Shown here: positions 52,954-61,583 of the stretch, in pieces
Layout: every line of letters starts with the position of its first letter
How positions within the stretch are numbered: position 1 is the first letter of the stretch
Origin: Pseudomonadales bacterium
Lineage (GTDB): Bacteria > Pseudomonadota > Gammaproteobacteria > Pseudomonadales > Pseudohongiellaceae
Assembly: GCA_024234365.1 (NCBI GenBank)
Contig: JACKOK010000001.1
Span: forward strand, 62,001-126,000
DNA: 64,000 nucleotides
Direction of reading: 5' to 3'
The notes under the pieces: model-generated
The model's database searches: none
Told to the model about the DNA's origin: nothing
The model's input: the letters and a program-made list of their open reading frames with translations, nothing else
Position numbers and translations under genes: made by a program

Positions 52954-53751
52954 CTAGCGGGAACGCCCGCCCGCGAGATTGAACAGACGCGCCTGGCGGG
53001 CCTCCTGGTGCAGTCGCCAACTGCTGAACACCAGGGCGAGCAGCGAGAAACCCACCAGAACGCCAACACTTAGGGCCACGCCGAAATCGCTGGCCATGCC
53101 TCCTGAGTCCACGGCCCGTTTCATCAGATCGACACCGTAGCTGAAGGGGTTGAGGCGGGAGACCAGCAGCAGTGGTGCGGGCAGATCCCGAACGGGATAG
53201 AGCGCCCCGCTCAGAAAGAAAACGGGAAAGATCACGAAATTCATGATGGACGCGAAATTGTCCAGCGAATCGGACAGTGCCGAGGTCACCATGCCGAGGG
53301 CGGCACAGGCCAGTGCCGTCAGGCCTACGGCAAGCAGGAACGATGGATTGAGCATGATCGCCGGCGACAGGAAACCGAGTAACAGCAGCAGCACACATAC
53401 CAGCGCCGCCTGCACGCTGCCCGCGACAGTCGAGGCCAGCATTTTGCAGGCAACAATCCAGTAGGTGGGAATCGGCGCCACAATCATCATGCGCATGATG
53501 CCCGATTCCTTGTCATACACGGTGCTCAGAGACGAGAGCATGGACCCGAAGAGAATGGTCATGCCGATGATGCCGGGCACGATGTCACGTTGATACTGGC
53601 CGGGCGTGGCACTGTCAATCAGCGAACCGATACCTCCGCCGATGACGAACAGCCAGATCAGCGGACGCACCATGGCGGACAGCAATCGGCTCTTCTGCCG
53701 GAACATCTTGATCAGCTCGCGAACAAGCACGGCCCGGATGGCGGCTAGCAT
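52954..53751 (-). CDS. ABC-2 permease linked to the pqq operon
   Basis: The 265-residue permease has six membrane segments, starting VRPLIWLFVIGGGIGSLIDS, and the ABC-2 family motif near residues 190-215 (FPVFFLSGALYPVRDLPAPL then VSRLNPFSYGVDLMK). This is typical of the DrrB/NodJ group. It overlaps the ATPase gene by seven bases and ends the pqqABCDE-ABC transcript. ATG 53751 was chosen; 11 more codons are open upstream. The substrate may be PQQ, a PqqA-derived product or an unrelated compound. Confidence 0.9.
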   Translation of the reverse strand: MLAAIRAVLVRELIKMFRQKSRLLSAMVRPLIWLFVIGGGIGSLIDSATPGQYQRDIVPGIIGMTILFGSMLSSLSTVYDKESGIMRMMIVAPIPTYWIVACKMLASTVAGSVQAALVCVLLLLLGFLSPAIMLNPSFLLAVGLTALACAALGMVTSALSDSLDNFASIMNFVIFPVFFLSGALYPVRDLPAPLLLVSRLNPFSYGVDLMKRAVDSGGMASDFGVALSVGVLVGFSLLALVFSSWRLHQEARQARLFNLAGGRSR

Positions 53752-54665
53752 GTCTTTTCCTCCTCGGTTCCGGAGGTCAACCACAGAAACACATCATTGA
53801 GATTGGGCTTGCGGATGCGCAGCGTTTCCACCTGCTGCGCCAATTGCTGCTGAATCTCTTCCAGGGAAACCTGGGTGTCATGGCGCTCTCGCACCAGCAG
53901 GGTGTTGCCTTCCATGAGGAAGTCATTCTGTTTCAGATGGAGCTGTGCTGTCAGGCGGGCGATGTCGCTGGCCTCGATCTCCAGAATTCTGTCGCCGAAC
54001 TCATGGACGAGTGCATCCGGATTGCCCCTCGCGATAGCCTGGCCCTGGCGGATGAAGCAGACCTGGTCACAGGGGGCCGCCTCTTCAAGATAATGCGTGG
54101 TCAGCACCACGGTCATGCCGTGTTCGGCTATCTGGCGCCGCACAAAATGCCAGATGCGTTTGCGGCTGGGCAGGTCGAGCCCGACCGTGGGCTCATCCAG
54201 AAACAGCACGCGGGGCCGGTGCACGATGCCGCGCAGAATATCGACAGCGCGCCGCATGCCGCCCGAGAGGCTGGCAACGGGGGCATGGCGTCTGTCCTGA
54301 AGATCGAACAGCGGCAGCAGTTCCTGCAAACGTTCCCGCGATGCCTTCAGGGACAGGCCCTGCAGGCCTGCGCAGAAAAGCAGGTTCTGTTCGACGCTGA
54401 GGGTGCCGTCCAGCGAGGAATCCTGGAATACCAGGCCGATTTTTTTGCGGGCCTGCAGTGGGTCTTTGGTGATATCCAGGCCATCGATCAGGATGGAACC
54501 GGCGCTGGGCGCCAGCAGTGTGGCCAGCATGTGAATCGTGGTGGTCTTGCCGGAACCGTTGGGGCCGAGAAGGCCGAAAAACTGCCCGGCGGGAATGTCC
54601 AGCGAGAGGCCGTCCACAGCCGTCAGTGCACCGTAATGCTTGCTGATTCCCTGTGCGAGAATCAT
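53745..54665 (-). CDS. ABC transporter ATP-binding protein linked to the pqq operon
   Basis: The 306-residue ATPase belongs to the DrrA/NodI group. Walker A GPNGSGKTTTIHML near residue 40, Q-loop GLVFQDSSLDGTLS, signature SLSGGMRRAVDILR, Walker B VLFLDEPTVGLD and switch histidine VVLTTHYLEE are all intact. The C-terminal extension (residues 225-306) is the usual DrrA C-terminal domain. Its ATG at 54665 lies two bases beyond the pqqE stop, which strongly suggests cotranscription. Related ABC pairs are found near PQQ-dependent alcohol oxidation genes in other proteobacteria. Confidence 0.92.
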   Translation of the reverse strand: MILAQGISKHYGALTAVDGLSLDIPAGQFFGLLGPNGSGKTTTIHMLATLLAPSAGSILIDGLDITKDPLQARKKIGLVFQDSSLDGTLSVEQNLLFCAGLQGLSLKASRERLQELLPLFDLQDRRHAPVASLSGGMRRAVDILRGIVHRPRVLFLDEPTVGLDLPSRKRIWHFVRRQIAEHGMTVVLTTHYLEEAAPCDQVCFIRQGQAIARGNPDALVHEFGDRILEIEASDIARLTAQLHLKQNDFLMEGNTLLVRERHDTQVSLEEIQQQLAQQVETLRIRKPNLNDVFLWLTSGTEEEKTC

Positions 54666-54667
54666 CG

Positions 54668-55846
54668 TCAGTGCTCGCTGCAGGATTTTTCTTCGTCTGC
54701 GAACTGCCGCGCGTTTTTGTCGTCGCGATAGAAAAGCAGCGGGCGGGTTTCTTCCGCAGAAATCAACGAATGCTGGGCACGTTCCACCTGCTCCACGATC
54801 AAGTGATGATGGGAGGATTTGCTGCATACCGGGTCTGCATTGGTGGCATCGCCGGTCAGCATATAGGCCTGGCAGCGGCAACCGCCAAAGTCCTTGTGCT
54901 TTTCATCGCAGCTCCGGCAGGGTTCCTTCATCCAGCCATCGCCCCGGTAGGCGGTGAAGCCGGGAGACTGGTTCCAGATCCAGTCGACATCGTGTTCACG
55001 CACATTGGGAAACTCCAGGCCGGGCAGCATGCGTGCCTCATGGCAGGGCAGCGCCAGGCCATCGGGAGCGATATTCAGGAATACCGCGCCCCAGCCGTTC
55101 ATGCAGGCCTTGGGGCGGTCGGCGTAATAGTCCGGCACCACAAAATACAGTTTCATCTTCTTGCCGAGCCTCTCGCGAAAACGCATGGTGATGGCTTCCG
55201 CGCGCTGCAGTTGTTCCCGCGTGGGCATCAGGTGTTCGCGGTTTTTGAACGCCCATGCGTAATACTGGCTATTGGCCAGTTCCACATGGTCCGCCTCCAT
55301 GGCCTCGGCCATTTCCAGAATCTGTTCGATATGGTCGATATTGAGTTTGTGCAGGACAACGTTCAGCACCATGGGATAGCCGTACTGTTTGATCAGGCGG
55401 GCGATCTTCAGCTTCAGTTCGAAGGTGCGGGTGCTGGAGAGAAAATCATTGAGTTCTTTCGTTGAGTCCTGAAAGGAAAGCTGGATCTGATCGAGCCCGC
55501 CCTCCTTGAAGGCGGCAATTCTTTCCTCGGTCAGGCCGATGCCGGAGGTGATCAGGTTGACGTAATAGCCCATCTTGCTGGCTTCGGCGATCAGGATTTC
55601 CACATCGTCGCGCAGCAGCGGTTCGCCACCGGAAAGCCCCAGCTGCACGGCACCCAGTTCGCGGGCTTCGCGCAGCGTTTTCAACCATTCGTCCGTGCTC
55701 AGCTCCTTGCCGAAGGTCGAGGTGTAGTCCAGCGGGTTGTAGCAGAACACGCAGTGCAGCGGGCAGCGGTAGGTGAGCTCGGCATTGACCCAGAGCGGGC
55801 CGCTGCGGCTTTCAGACAACGCGGATCCATCCTTTGTCATGGGCAT
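54668..55846 (-). CDS. pqqE: PqqA peptide cyclase (radical SAM)
   Basis: The 392-residue enzyme forms the carbon-carbon bond between Glu and Tyr of PqqA, the first committed step of PQQ synthesis. The radical SAM cluster motif is TYRCPLHCVFCYNP (CxxxCxxC) near residue 30. LGAVQLGLSGGEPLLRDD follows, and the C-terminal SPASM auxiliary cluster cysteines are visible in CHEARML, CRSCDEKHKDFGGCRCQAY and later Cys. The N-terminus overlaps pqqD by about 35 bases; an alternative ATG is two codons downstream. The gene couples directly to the ABC ATPase downstream. Confidence 0.97.
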   Translation of the reverse strand: MPMTKDGSALSESRSGPLWVNAELTYRCPLHCVFCYNPLDYTSTFGKELSTDEWLKTLREARELGAVQLGLSGGEPLLRDDVEILIAEASKMGYYVNLITSGIGLTEERIAAFKEGGLDQIQLSFQDSTKELNDFLSSTRTFELKLKIARLIKQYGYPMVLNVVLHKLNIDHIEQILEMAEAMEADHVELANSQYYAWAFKNREHLMPTREQLQRAEAITMRFRERLGKKMKLYFVVPDYYADRPKACMNGWGAVFLNIAPDGLALPCHEARMLPGLEFPNVREHDVDWIWNQSPGFTAYRGDGWMKEPCRSCDEKHKDFGGCRCQAYMLTGDATNADPVCSKSSHHHLIVEQVERAQHSLISAEETRPLLFYRDDKNARQFADEEKSCSEH

Positions 55847-56084
55847 TCTCCAGAAAGTCGATCACATCCTGCCTCAGCTCGGCGCCGGGATAGGCTTGTT
55901 CGAGTGCGGCGATGATGCCGTTCAGGCTGGCATTGCCATCGATGCGCTGAATAATCTCACCGGCACTGCCCGGCAGGCGGATGAGCCCTTCGGGGTAGAG
56001 CAGGACATGGCACTGCTGGGCAGGCTCCCATTGAAAGCGGAACTGCTTTTCCAGGCTCAGCGGCTTATCCGGTGGCAGGCTCAT
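55812..56084 (-). CDS. pqqD: PQQ biosynthesis peptide chaperone PqqD
   Basis: The 90-residue chaperone binds the PqqA peptide and presents it to PqqE. It has the winged-helix RiPP recognition element: FRFQWEPAQQCHVLLYPEGL then RLPGSAGEIIQRIDG and a final helix DVIDFLENAHDKGWI. Length is normal. It is separate from pqqC, whose stop it overlaps by four bases, and overlaps the pqqE start. Confidence 0.95.
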   Translation of the reverse strand: MSLPPDKPLSLEKQFRFQWEPAQQCHVLLYPEGLIRLPGSAGEIIQRIDGNASLNGIIAALEQAYPGAELRQDVIDFLENAHDKGWIRVV

Positions 56085-56830
56085 GTTGCCATCCTGGCGA
56101 TGGCCCCGGTGCGGGATTCGCCGATGCCGTAGGTGGCCTCAATGGCGTCCAGCATAGACCACAACACGTCGAGTTTGAACTGCAGAATTTCCAGGGCGCG
56201 TTCCTGCTCCTGGCGGGTCTTGAAGCTGTCCACGGAAACCCTCAGGCCATGTTCCACATCGCGGCGCGCTTCGGTCAGGCGCTTGCGGAAATAGTGGTAA
56301 CCGTCTTTTTCGATCCAGGGGTAATACGTTGGCCAGCTGTCCAGGCGTTTCTGGTGAATGGTGGGGGCAAACAGCTCCGTGAGCGAGGAGCACACGGCTT
56401 CCTGCCAGGGAGCCTGGCGGGCAAAGTTCACATAGGCGTCCACCGCAAAGCGAACACCCGGCGCCACGTGCTTCAGTGAGGTCACCTCTTCCCGGCTCAG
56501 CCCGACAGATTCTGCCAGTGCGATCCAGGCCTCGATGCCGCCCTCGTCCCCGTCCGTGCCATCGTGGTCGAGAATGCGCTGTATCCACAGGCGCCGATGC
56601 TCTTTGTCCGGCATATTGGAAAGGATGGCGCTGTCCTTGATCGGAATCATGATCTGGTAATAGAAGCGGTTGAGCACCCAGCCCTGCACCTGCTCGCGGG
56701 TGCACTGGCCCGAATTCATGGCGATATGGAACGGGTGATGAATGTGGTAGCAGACTTCCTTGGCCCGCAGTTTTGCCTCGAACTCTTCGGCAGACCAAGC
56801 CTTCTCAGCAGCAGTATCCGTCATCGTCAT
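56081..56830 (-). CDS. pqqC: Pyrroloquinoline-quinone synthase
   Basis: The 249-residue cofactor-less oxidase performs the last, eight-electron step of PQQ synthesis. Conserved segments: YHIHHPFHIAMNSGQCTREQ near residue 30, VLNRFYYQIMIPIKDSAILS, LDHDGTDGDEGGIEAWI near 90 and the helix YVNFARQAPWQEAVCSSLTE. Active-site histidines in the HIHHPFH and LDHDG motifs are present. ATG 56830 or 56824 are both possible. It starts 10 bases after the pqqB stop. Confidence 0.96.
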   Translation of the reverse strand: MTMTDTAAEKAWSAEEFEAKLRAKEVCYHIHHPFHIAMNSGQCTREQVQGWVLNRFYYQIMIPIKDSAILSNMPDKEHRRLWIQRILDHDGTDGDEGGIEAWIALAESVGLSREEVTSLKHVAPGVRFAVDAYVNFARQAPWQEAVCSSLTELFAPTIHQKRLDSWPTYYPWIEKDGYHYFRKRLTEARRDVEHGLRVSVDSFKTRQEQERALEILQFKLDVLWSMLDAIEATYGIGESRTGAIARMAT

Positions 56831-56840
56831 GCGCCTCACG

Positions 56841-57758
56841 TCAAAGGGTGATGTCCATGCCATCGAAAGCGACTTCGATTTCTTCGGCATCCAGTTGTTT
56901 GCGCTCCTGCGAGTCTTCGCGCAGGATCGGATTCGTGTTGTTGATGTGAATCAGGATCTTGCGAGAGGCCGGCAGGGGTTTCAGCACCTCGATCATGCCG
57001 CCTTCGCCGGACTGGGGAAGATGCCCCATGTCCAGCGCGCGCTTGTCACTGATGCCGAGAGTCACCATTTCCTCGTTGGTCCAGCAGGTCCCGTCCACCA
57101 GTACGCAGTCGGCCTGTGACATATAGGGCAGAATGTGTTCTTCAATGGCGCCGAGGCCGGGGGCATAAAACAGCTTTTTGCCGCTGTTTATATCTTCGAT
57201 CTGAATGCCGATATTGTCGCCCTTGTGCGGGTCGTGCCGGTGCGGAGAATACGGCGGTGCCTTGCTGGTGAGCGGCACGGCGGTGATGCGCAGGCCCGGT
57301 ACGCCAAGGGCCTCGAAGGCGCTCTCGCCATCGACCGGCACGCGATGCCAGGAAACCCCGCAGAAGTGGTCGAGAATGCCGAAAATCGGATTACCCCGGG
57401 TGAGGTCTTCGTGAACCATGTCCGTGCAATAGATGTTCAGTGGTGTCGTGCCCTCGCGCAGCATGAACAGCCCGGTGGTGTGATCGATCTGGGCGTCAAT
57501 GAGCACGATCGAGCGAATGCCGGTGTCGCGGATTTTGCGCGCAGGTTGCAGCTCGGGGAAACTTTGAATCTGGCTGAGAATATCGGGGGATGCGTTGAAC
57601 AGAATCCAGTTCACGCTGTCCGCGCTCACGGCGATCGAGGATTGGGTGCGTCGGGTGGCGCGGATGCTGCCCTTGCGAACGCCATCGCAGTTAGGGCAGT
57701 TGCAGTTCCATTGCGGGAATCCTCCCCCTGCGGCAGAACCCAGGACTCGTATTCTCAT
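56841..57758 (-). CDS. pqqB: PqqB metallo-beta-lactamase-fold hydroxylase
   Basis: The 305-residue protein belongs to the metallo-beta-lactamase fold and is proposed to hydroxylate the Tyr ring of the PqqA-derived intermediate. Signature features: RVLGSAAGGGFPQWNCNCPN with its paired cysteines at the N-terminus, VLIDAQIDHTTGLFMLREG near residue 90 (the partial HxHxDH-like metal site), HRHDPHKGDNIG and the final IHINNTNPILRE. It lies 90 bases downstream of pqqA in the same operon. Confidence 0.96.
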   Translation of the reverse strand: MRIRVLGSAAGGGFPQWNCNCPNCDGVRKGSIRATRRTQSSIAVSADSVNWILFNASPDILSQIQSFPELQPARKIRDTGIRSIVLIDAQIDHTTGLFMLREGTTPLNIYCTDMVHEDLTRGNPIFGILDHFCGVSWHRVPVDGESAFEALGVPGLRITAVPLTSKAPPYSPHRHDPHKGDNIGIQIEDINSGKKLFYAPGLGAIEEHILPYMSQADCVLVDGTCWTNEEMVTLGISDKRALDMGHLPQSGEGGMIEVLKPLPASRKILIHINNTNPILREDSQERKQLDAEEIEVAFDGMDITL

Positions 57759-57848
57759 AGGCAGTACCGCCCCTTAATAACGGATGTCGTGTTTGTGTTT
57801 GGGAAAGCCCCGGTGAAGGGGCTTTCCCGGTACGTCGAAAACCAACCC

Positions 57849-57920
57849 TTAGCGGGCAGCAACGTACATGGTGACTTCAAAACCGAAACGCATTTCGGAG
57901 TATTCAGGCTTGATCCACAT
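57849..57920 (-). CDS. pqqA: PqqA precursor peptide
   Basis: This gene encodes 23 residues. It starts MWIKPEYSEMRFGF and has the conserved Glu-x-x-x-Tyr motif EVTMY, in which Glu15 and Tyr19 are cross-linked to become PQQ. AGGAG lies seven bases upstream of the ATG. It is the first gene of the pqqABCDE-ABC operon and stands opposite a proline iminopeptidase-like gene across 261 bases. No pqqF-type protease gene is present in the window. Confidence 0.97.
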   Translation of the reverse strand: MWIKPEYSEMRFGFEVTMYVAAR

Positions 57921-58181
57921 AGCATTTCTCCTCGTTACTTTCGTGGGTTTTCCGAGCTCACCAGGCGGCGGGCGCAGAGTCATGCCTTGCCGAAGACCCC
58001 TCATGCGAGGGCGAAAATCATCGCTTTATGGCACTGACGGGGTCGATTGTGCGCCCGCCGGCAAGGTTTCCTCTGCAGTATTTTCAGCATTCGGCACTCA
58101 TGATTTTCATGAGAATCATCGTGACTCCCTTGGCAAAGCCCGCGCAGCCGTTTAAAAGAGCCTGAAAACTGGAGTGTTGCC
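57921..58181. promoter_or_regulatory. Divergent pqqA / iminopeptidase control region
   Basis: These 261 bases separate two divergent operons. They must hold the promoter for pqqA and that for the plus-strand operon. I see a 20-bp palindrome at 58100-58119 and a small CCTC/GAGG hairpin near 58000-58015 in the pqqA leader, but no convincing pair of promoter hexamers. Short open frames crossing it show no homology. Confidence 0.6.
58100..58119. promoter_or_regulatory. Near-perfect 20-bp palindrome, candidate operator
   Basis: ATGATTTTCATGAGAATCAT is palindromic at 18 of 20 positions, with ATGATT arms. The part ATGAGAATCAT also matches the core of Fur-box sequences, but the arm spacing differs from the usual 19-bp Fur box. 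It lies 62 bases before the iminopeptidase start and 180 bases upstream of the pqqA start, so it could control either side. Confidence 0.5.
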
Positions 58182-59129
58182 ATGTATCCGGAAATTGAGC
58201 CTTACTATATCGATAAGCTTGCGGTCTCTTCCCGCCATTCCCTGTATGTGGAGCGCAGCGGGCGGCGCGGGGGCATGCCCGTGATTTTTGTCCATGGCGG
58301 GCCGGGAAGTCGTGTGAATGCGCAGCACCGCCGCTATTTCGACCCCGAATTTTTCGACATTGTGCTGTTTGACCAGCGCGGCTGCGGCAAATCGACCCCA
58401 TTGGGTGAGGTTGAGGACAACGATACCGGGCGCTTGGTCGAGGATATCGAGGCGATCCGCCGTCATCTCGGCATTGAACACAGGGTCTGCCTGTTCGGTG
58501 GTTCCTGGGGGGCAACGCTGGCACTGGCCTATGCAAGGGAATATCCCGAGCATGTCGAGGAGATGATTTTGCGCGGGGTGTTTCTGGGAACCCGGGAGGA
58601 GGTGGACTGGTATACCCACGGACTTGCCCGTTTTGCCCCACAGGCCTGGGAGGCATTTGCCAGCCCCGGCTGCGAGGACCTGCTGGCCTATTACAGTGAG
58701 GAGGTGTTTGCGCAGGACCCGGCAAGGGCGCTGGCAGCGGCTCGGGCTTGGGTCGGCTACGAGGCGCAGTTGATGATGATCGGGACGGGAAACCCGTGCC
58801 CGGACATCACCCTTGTGCCCCGGGAGGAATTGCTGGCAAGAGCCCGTGTTCAGTTGCATTATCTGCGGCATGCCTGTTTTTTGGGTGACAATCCCTTGTT
58901 GGCATCAGCGCAGGAGCTGTCCATGCCCGTGACCATTGTGCAGGGCGAGCTGGACCTGGTGTGCCCTCCGGTCACGGCCTATCGTCTGAGCCGCGCCTTG
59001 CCGAACGCCCGCCTGCGTCTTGTCAATGCCGGGCATGGCGGGCTGTCAGAGCCGCTGGCCACTGCGCTGTGTGAGGAAACCGACCGGCTGCGCGCACGCA
59101 TAAAGGAACGTGATGAGTCTTCGCTTTAG
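58182..59129 (+). CDS. Proline iminopeptidase-like alpha/beta-hydrolase
   Basis: The 315-residue cytoplasmic hydrolase matches the prolyl aminopeptidase (Pip) subfamily. It has VIFVHGGPGSRVNAQHRRYF with the oxyanion HGGPG near residue 33, FDQRGCGKSTP, nucleophile elbow LFGGSWGATLALAY (GGSWG) near 107, the aspartate in VQGELDLVCPP near 265 and the catalytic histidine in LVNAGHGGLSE. Such enzymes release N-terminal proline from peptides. It is the first gene of a five-gene operon and is divergent from pqqA. Its stop overlaps the kinase start by 17 bases. A role in trimming PqqA is a hypothesis from position only. Confidence 0.88.
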   Translation: MYPEIEPYYIDKLAVSSRHSLYVERSGRRGGMPVIFVHGGPGSRVNAQHRRYFDPEFFDIVLFDQRGCGKSTPLGEVEDNDTGRLVEDIEAIRRHLGIEHRVCLFGGSWGATLALAYAREYPEHVEEMILRGVFLGTREEVDWYTHGLARFAPQAWEAFASPGCEDLLAYYSEEVFAQDPARALAAARAWVGYEAQLMMIGTGNPCPDITLVPREELLARARVQLHYLRHACFLGDNPLLASAQELSMPVTIVQGELDLVCPPVTAYRLSRALPNARLRLVNAGHGGLSEPLATALCEETDRLRARIKERDESSL

Positions 59130-60831
59130 GGTCAATCTGGCCATTTCACTGATCGGGGTCGTCTTCATTGTGGTGACGACCTATATTCTGATCGATTACA
59201 AACGCCGCTCCATCAGTGAGGAGATCGACGCGGGCACGCGGGTGGCCGCCCAGTTGCTGGAGTCGATCACGCTCAACCCCCTGGCGTTTCCGCAGAGTTC
59301 GGGCTCCCTGGCGAGCCTGAGCGACTATCTGCGCAGCGTGGGCCGGGTGCGGGCGAACGAGGTGCGTCTGTTTGATGCCAACCATGTGCTGGTCTACGAA
59401 TCTCCCCCTTCCGCCTACAAACAGGGGCGTGATGCACCGCGGTGGTTTTCGGCCATCGTGGCGCCGAAAATCGCCGAGGTGCGTCTGGCGCTGCCCGTGG
59501 GTGAGATTGTGATTACCCCGGATGCCTCGCGTTCGGTGCTGGATGCCTGGGACGAGCTCAATCGCTTCGGCCTGTTGATCCTGTTGTTCTTCGCGCTGTT
59601 GAATCTTGCCGTCTTTCGTCTGCTGGGGCGCTCATTGCAACCGCTCAAGGGTATTCTGCGTGCCATGTCGGAGATGGAGCACGGCAATCTGGCTTCGCGC
59701 CTGCCGGACTATCCGCTGCCGGAGTTCAATGCCATCGGCCATACCTTCAACCGTATGGCAGCAAATCTGGAGGAGGCGCTGGCACAGAATGAACGTCTTG
59801 CGCTGATTGTTCAGCAGTCCAGCGATGCCATCATGGTGCGTGATCTGGATGGAAAATTCTCTTTCTGCAACCCTGCCGCAGAGCATTTGCTTGGTTTTTC
59901 ACGCCAGGAAATAGTGGGCCGCACGGTCGAGATGATCGTCCCGCAGGAGGCGCTGGAAACCTGGAACACGGTGCACACCCGGGGGCTGCAGGACCGGGAA
60001 ATACAGCACCTGGAAACCCGGCTCAAAAAACAGGGCGGTGAGCTTGTCGAGGTGGCCATGTCCATGGCTCCCCTGCTGGAGCCGGGGCAGGATGCGTTGC
60101 TGGGTGAAATTTTTGTCATTCGGGACATGACGGAACACCGGCAGCGCATGGCGGCCGAGATGGAGCTGGAGCAGAACCGGAAATTCACGCAACTGCTGCA
60201 TGTGAAGCTGGAGGAAGAGCGCAAGGCGATTGCGCGGGAACTGCACGATGAGCTGGGCCAGTGTGTGACCGCAATCAAGACCATTGGCACCGCCATTGCC
60301 AATCGCGCGGGTGAGGCGCAGGCCGAGAATCGCCGCAATGCCGAAACCATCGTGGAGGTTGCCAGCCATATATACGATGTGGTGCACTCCATCATCCGGC
60401 AGCTCCGGCCGAGTGCGCTGGATCATCTTGGCCTTGCGGACGCCATTGCCGATGTCGTGAGCCAGTTCCGGCGTCAGCACCCCGAGCTTGAGGTCGAACT
60501 TTCCCTGCACGGCGACCTGAATCAATACGATGAGAAACGCAATATCACGGTGTACCGGGTGGTGCAGGAGTGCCTGACCAATGCCGCGAAACATGCGCAG
60601 GCATCCCGTGTGTCGGTAGAGGTGACTGTACACACGGGGCAGGGGGAAGCGGACACACTGGAAGTCCGGGTGTCCGATAATGGCAAGGGGCTGAATACGG
60701 AAATCTCGGAAAGCCGCCGCTTTGGCTTTCTGGGCATGCGGGAACGGGTACAGGCCTTTGGGGGCGAAGTGACCGTGGAATCCGGCCCCGATAAGGGAAC
60801 GCAGGTGATTGCCACGCTGCCCATGGGCTGA
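59113..60831 (+). CDS. NarL-type sensor histidine kinase with PAS domain
   Basis: The 572-residue kinase has TM1 at residues 7-30, a periplasmic domain of about 120 residues, and TM2 near 155-175 (FGLLILLFFALLNLAVF). A HAMP domain follows, then a PAS domain (residues 225-345, IVQQSSDAIMVRDLDGKFSF), a HisKA_3 box AIARELHDELGQCVTAIKTI near residue 380, and a HATPase with N-box VVQECLTNAAKHAQAS and VSDNGKGL. It is of the class that regulates PQQ-dependent alcohol oxidation in Pseudomonas, though the signal is not identifiable. ATG 59113 overlaps the iminopeptidase gene; the next regulator gene lies 38 bases downstream. Confidence 0.93.
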   Translation: MSLRFRVNLAISLIGVVFIVVTTYILIDYKRRSISEEIDAGTRVAAQLLESITLNPLAFPQSSGSLASLSDYLRSVGRVRANEVRLFDANHVLVYESPPSAYKQGRDAPRWFSAIVAPKIAEVRLALPVGEIVITPDASRSVLDAWDELNRFGLLILLFFALLNLAVFRLLGRSLQPLKGILRAMSEMEHGNLASRLPDYPLPEFNAIGHTFNRMAANLEEALAQNERLALIVQQSSDAIMVRDLDGKFSFCNPAAEHLLGFSRQEIVGRTVEMIVPQEALETWNTVHTRGLQDREIQHLETRLKKQGGELVEVAMSMAPLLEPGQDALLGEIFVIRDMTEHRQRMAAEMELEQNRKFTQLLHVKLEEERKAIARELHDELGQCVTAIKTIGTAIANRAGEAQAENRRNAETIVEVASHIYDVVHSIIRQLRPSALDHLGLADAIADVVSQFRRQHPELEVELSLHGDLNQYDEKRNITVYRVVQECLTNAAKHAQASRVSVEVTVHTGQGEADTLEVRVSDNGKGLNTEISESRRFGFLGMRERVQAFGGEVTVESGPDKGTQVIATLPMG

Positions 60832-60869
60832 TGCAAAACACTGACGCACGCGCGTGCGGCTGGAGAGTT

Positions 60870-61514
60870 ATGAGCAAACAAACGATTCGGGTCATGCTGG
60901 TGGACGATCATGCCGTGGTGCGCATGGGCTTTCGCCTCCTGCTTGAGGGCTTTGACGATATCGAGGTGGTGGGTGAGGCCTGCAGCGGCGAAGACGCGGT
61001 AAAGACATTTCAGGAGCTGTCGCCCGATGTGCTGGTGATGGACATTTCCATGCCGGGCATTGGCGGGCTGGAGGCCATCGACAGGATTCTGGCCAAGCAG
61101 CCACAGCAGAAGATTCTGGTGTTGTCCGCCCATGAGGACGTGATGCATGCCAGACGGGTGCTCAAGGCGGGAGCCTCCGGGTATCTGAGCAAGCGCAGTG
61201 CGGCGGATGCCCTGATAGAGGCGGTGCGCACCGTCCACAAGGGCAGCATCTATCTGGAACCCGATATTGCCCGTGAACTGGCGGTGGAACAGATATCCGG
61301 TTCCCGCAATCCGGTGGATGCGCTGAGTGAAAAGGAGTTCAAGGTTTTTATTGCCCTGGCCAAGGGGCAGTCGGTGAAGGAGATCGCCGAGGTCATGTCG
61401 CTGAGCACCCACACGGTGGGCACTCATCTCTATAACATCAAGCAGAAACTGAATGCCTCGAACAGCGCCGAGCTTGCCATCATCGCCATCCGCGCAGGGC
61501 TTATCGATCCCTGA
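60870..61514 (+). CDS. LuxR/NarL-family response regulator
   Basis: The 214-residue regulator has a receiver domain with the acidic pair VDDHAVV near residue 10, phospho-aspartate in DVLVMDISMPGIGG near 58 and conserved lysine in GYLSKRSAADAL. A C-terminal LuxR-type HTH is FIALAKGQSVKEIAEVMSLS and THTVGTHLYNIKQKL. ATG 60870 is preceded by GGAGAG; an upstream ATG at 60831 overlapping the kinase stop would add 13 unconserved residues. It forms a two-component system with the kinase and is followed by the two MoSto-like genes, which it may control along with pqq. Confidence 0.94.
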   Translation: MSKQTIRVMLVDDHAVVRMGFRLLLEGFDDIEVVGEACSGEDAVKTFQELSPDVLVMDISMPGIGGLEAIDRILAKQPQQKILVLSAHEDVMHARRVLKAGASGYLSKRSAADALIEAVRTVHKGSIYLEPDIARELAVEQISGSRNPVDALSEKEFKVFIALAKGQSVKEIAEVMSLSTHTVGTHLYNIKQKLNASNSAELAIIAIRAGLIDP

Positions 61515-61583
61515 GCCTTGCGCTTCTCTGTTCTTTCCGTGAGTGCGGGTGCTACCATTGCCGACCTTGTTCGAAGAGGCATT

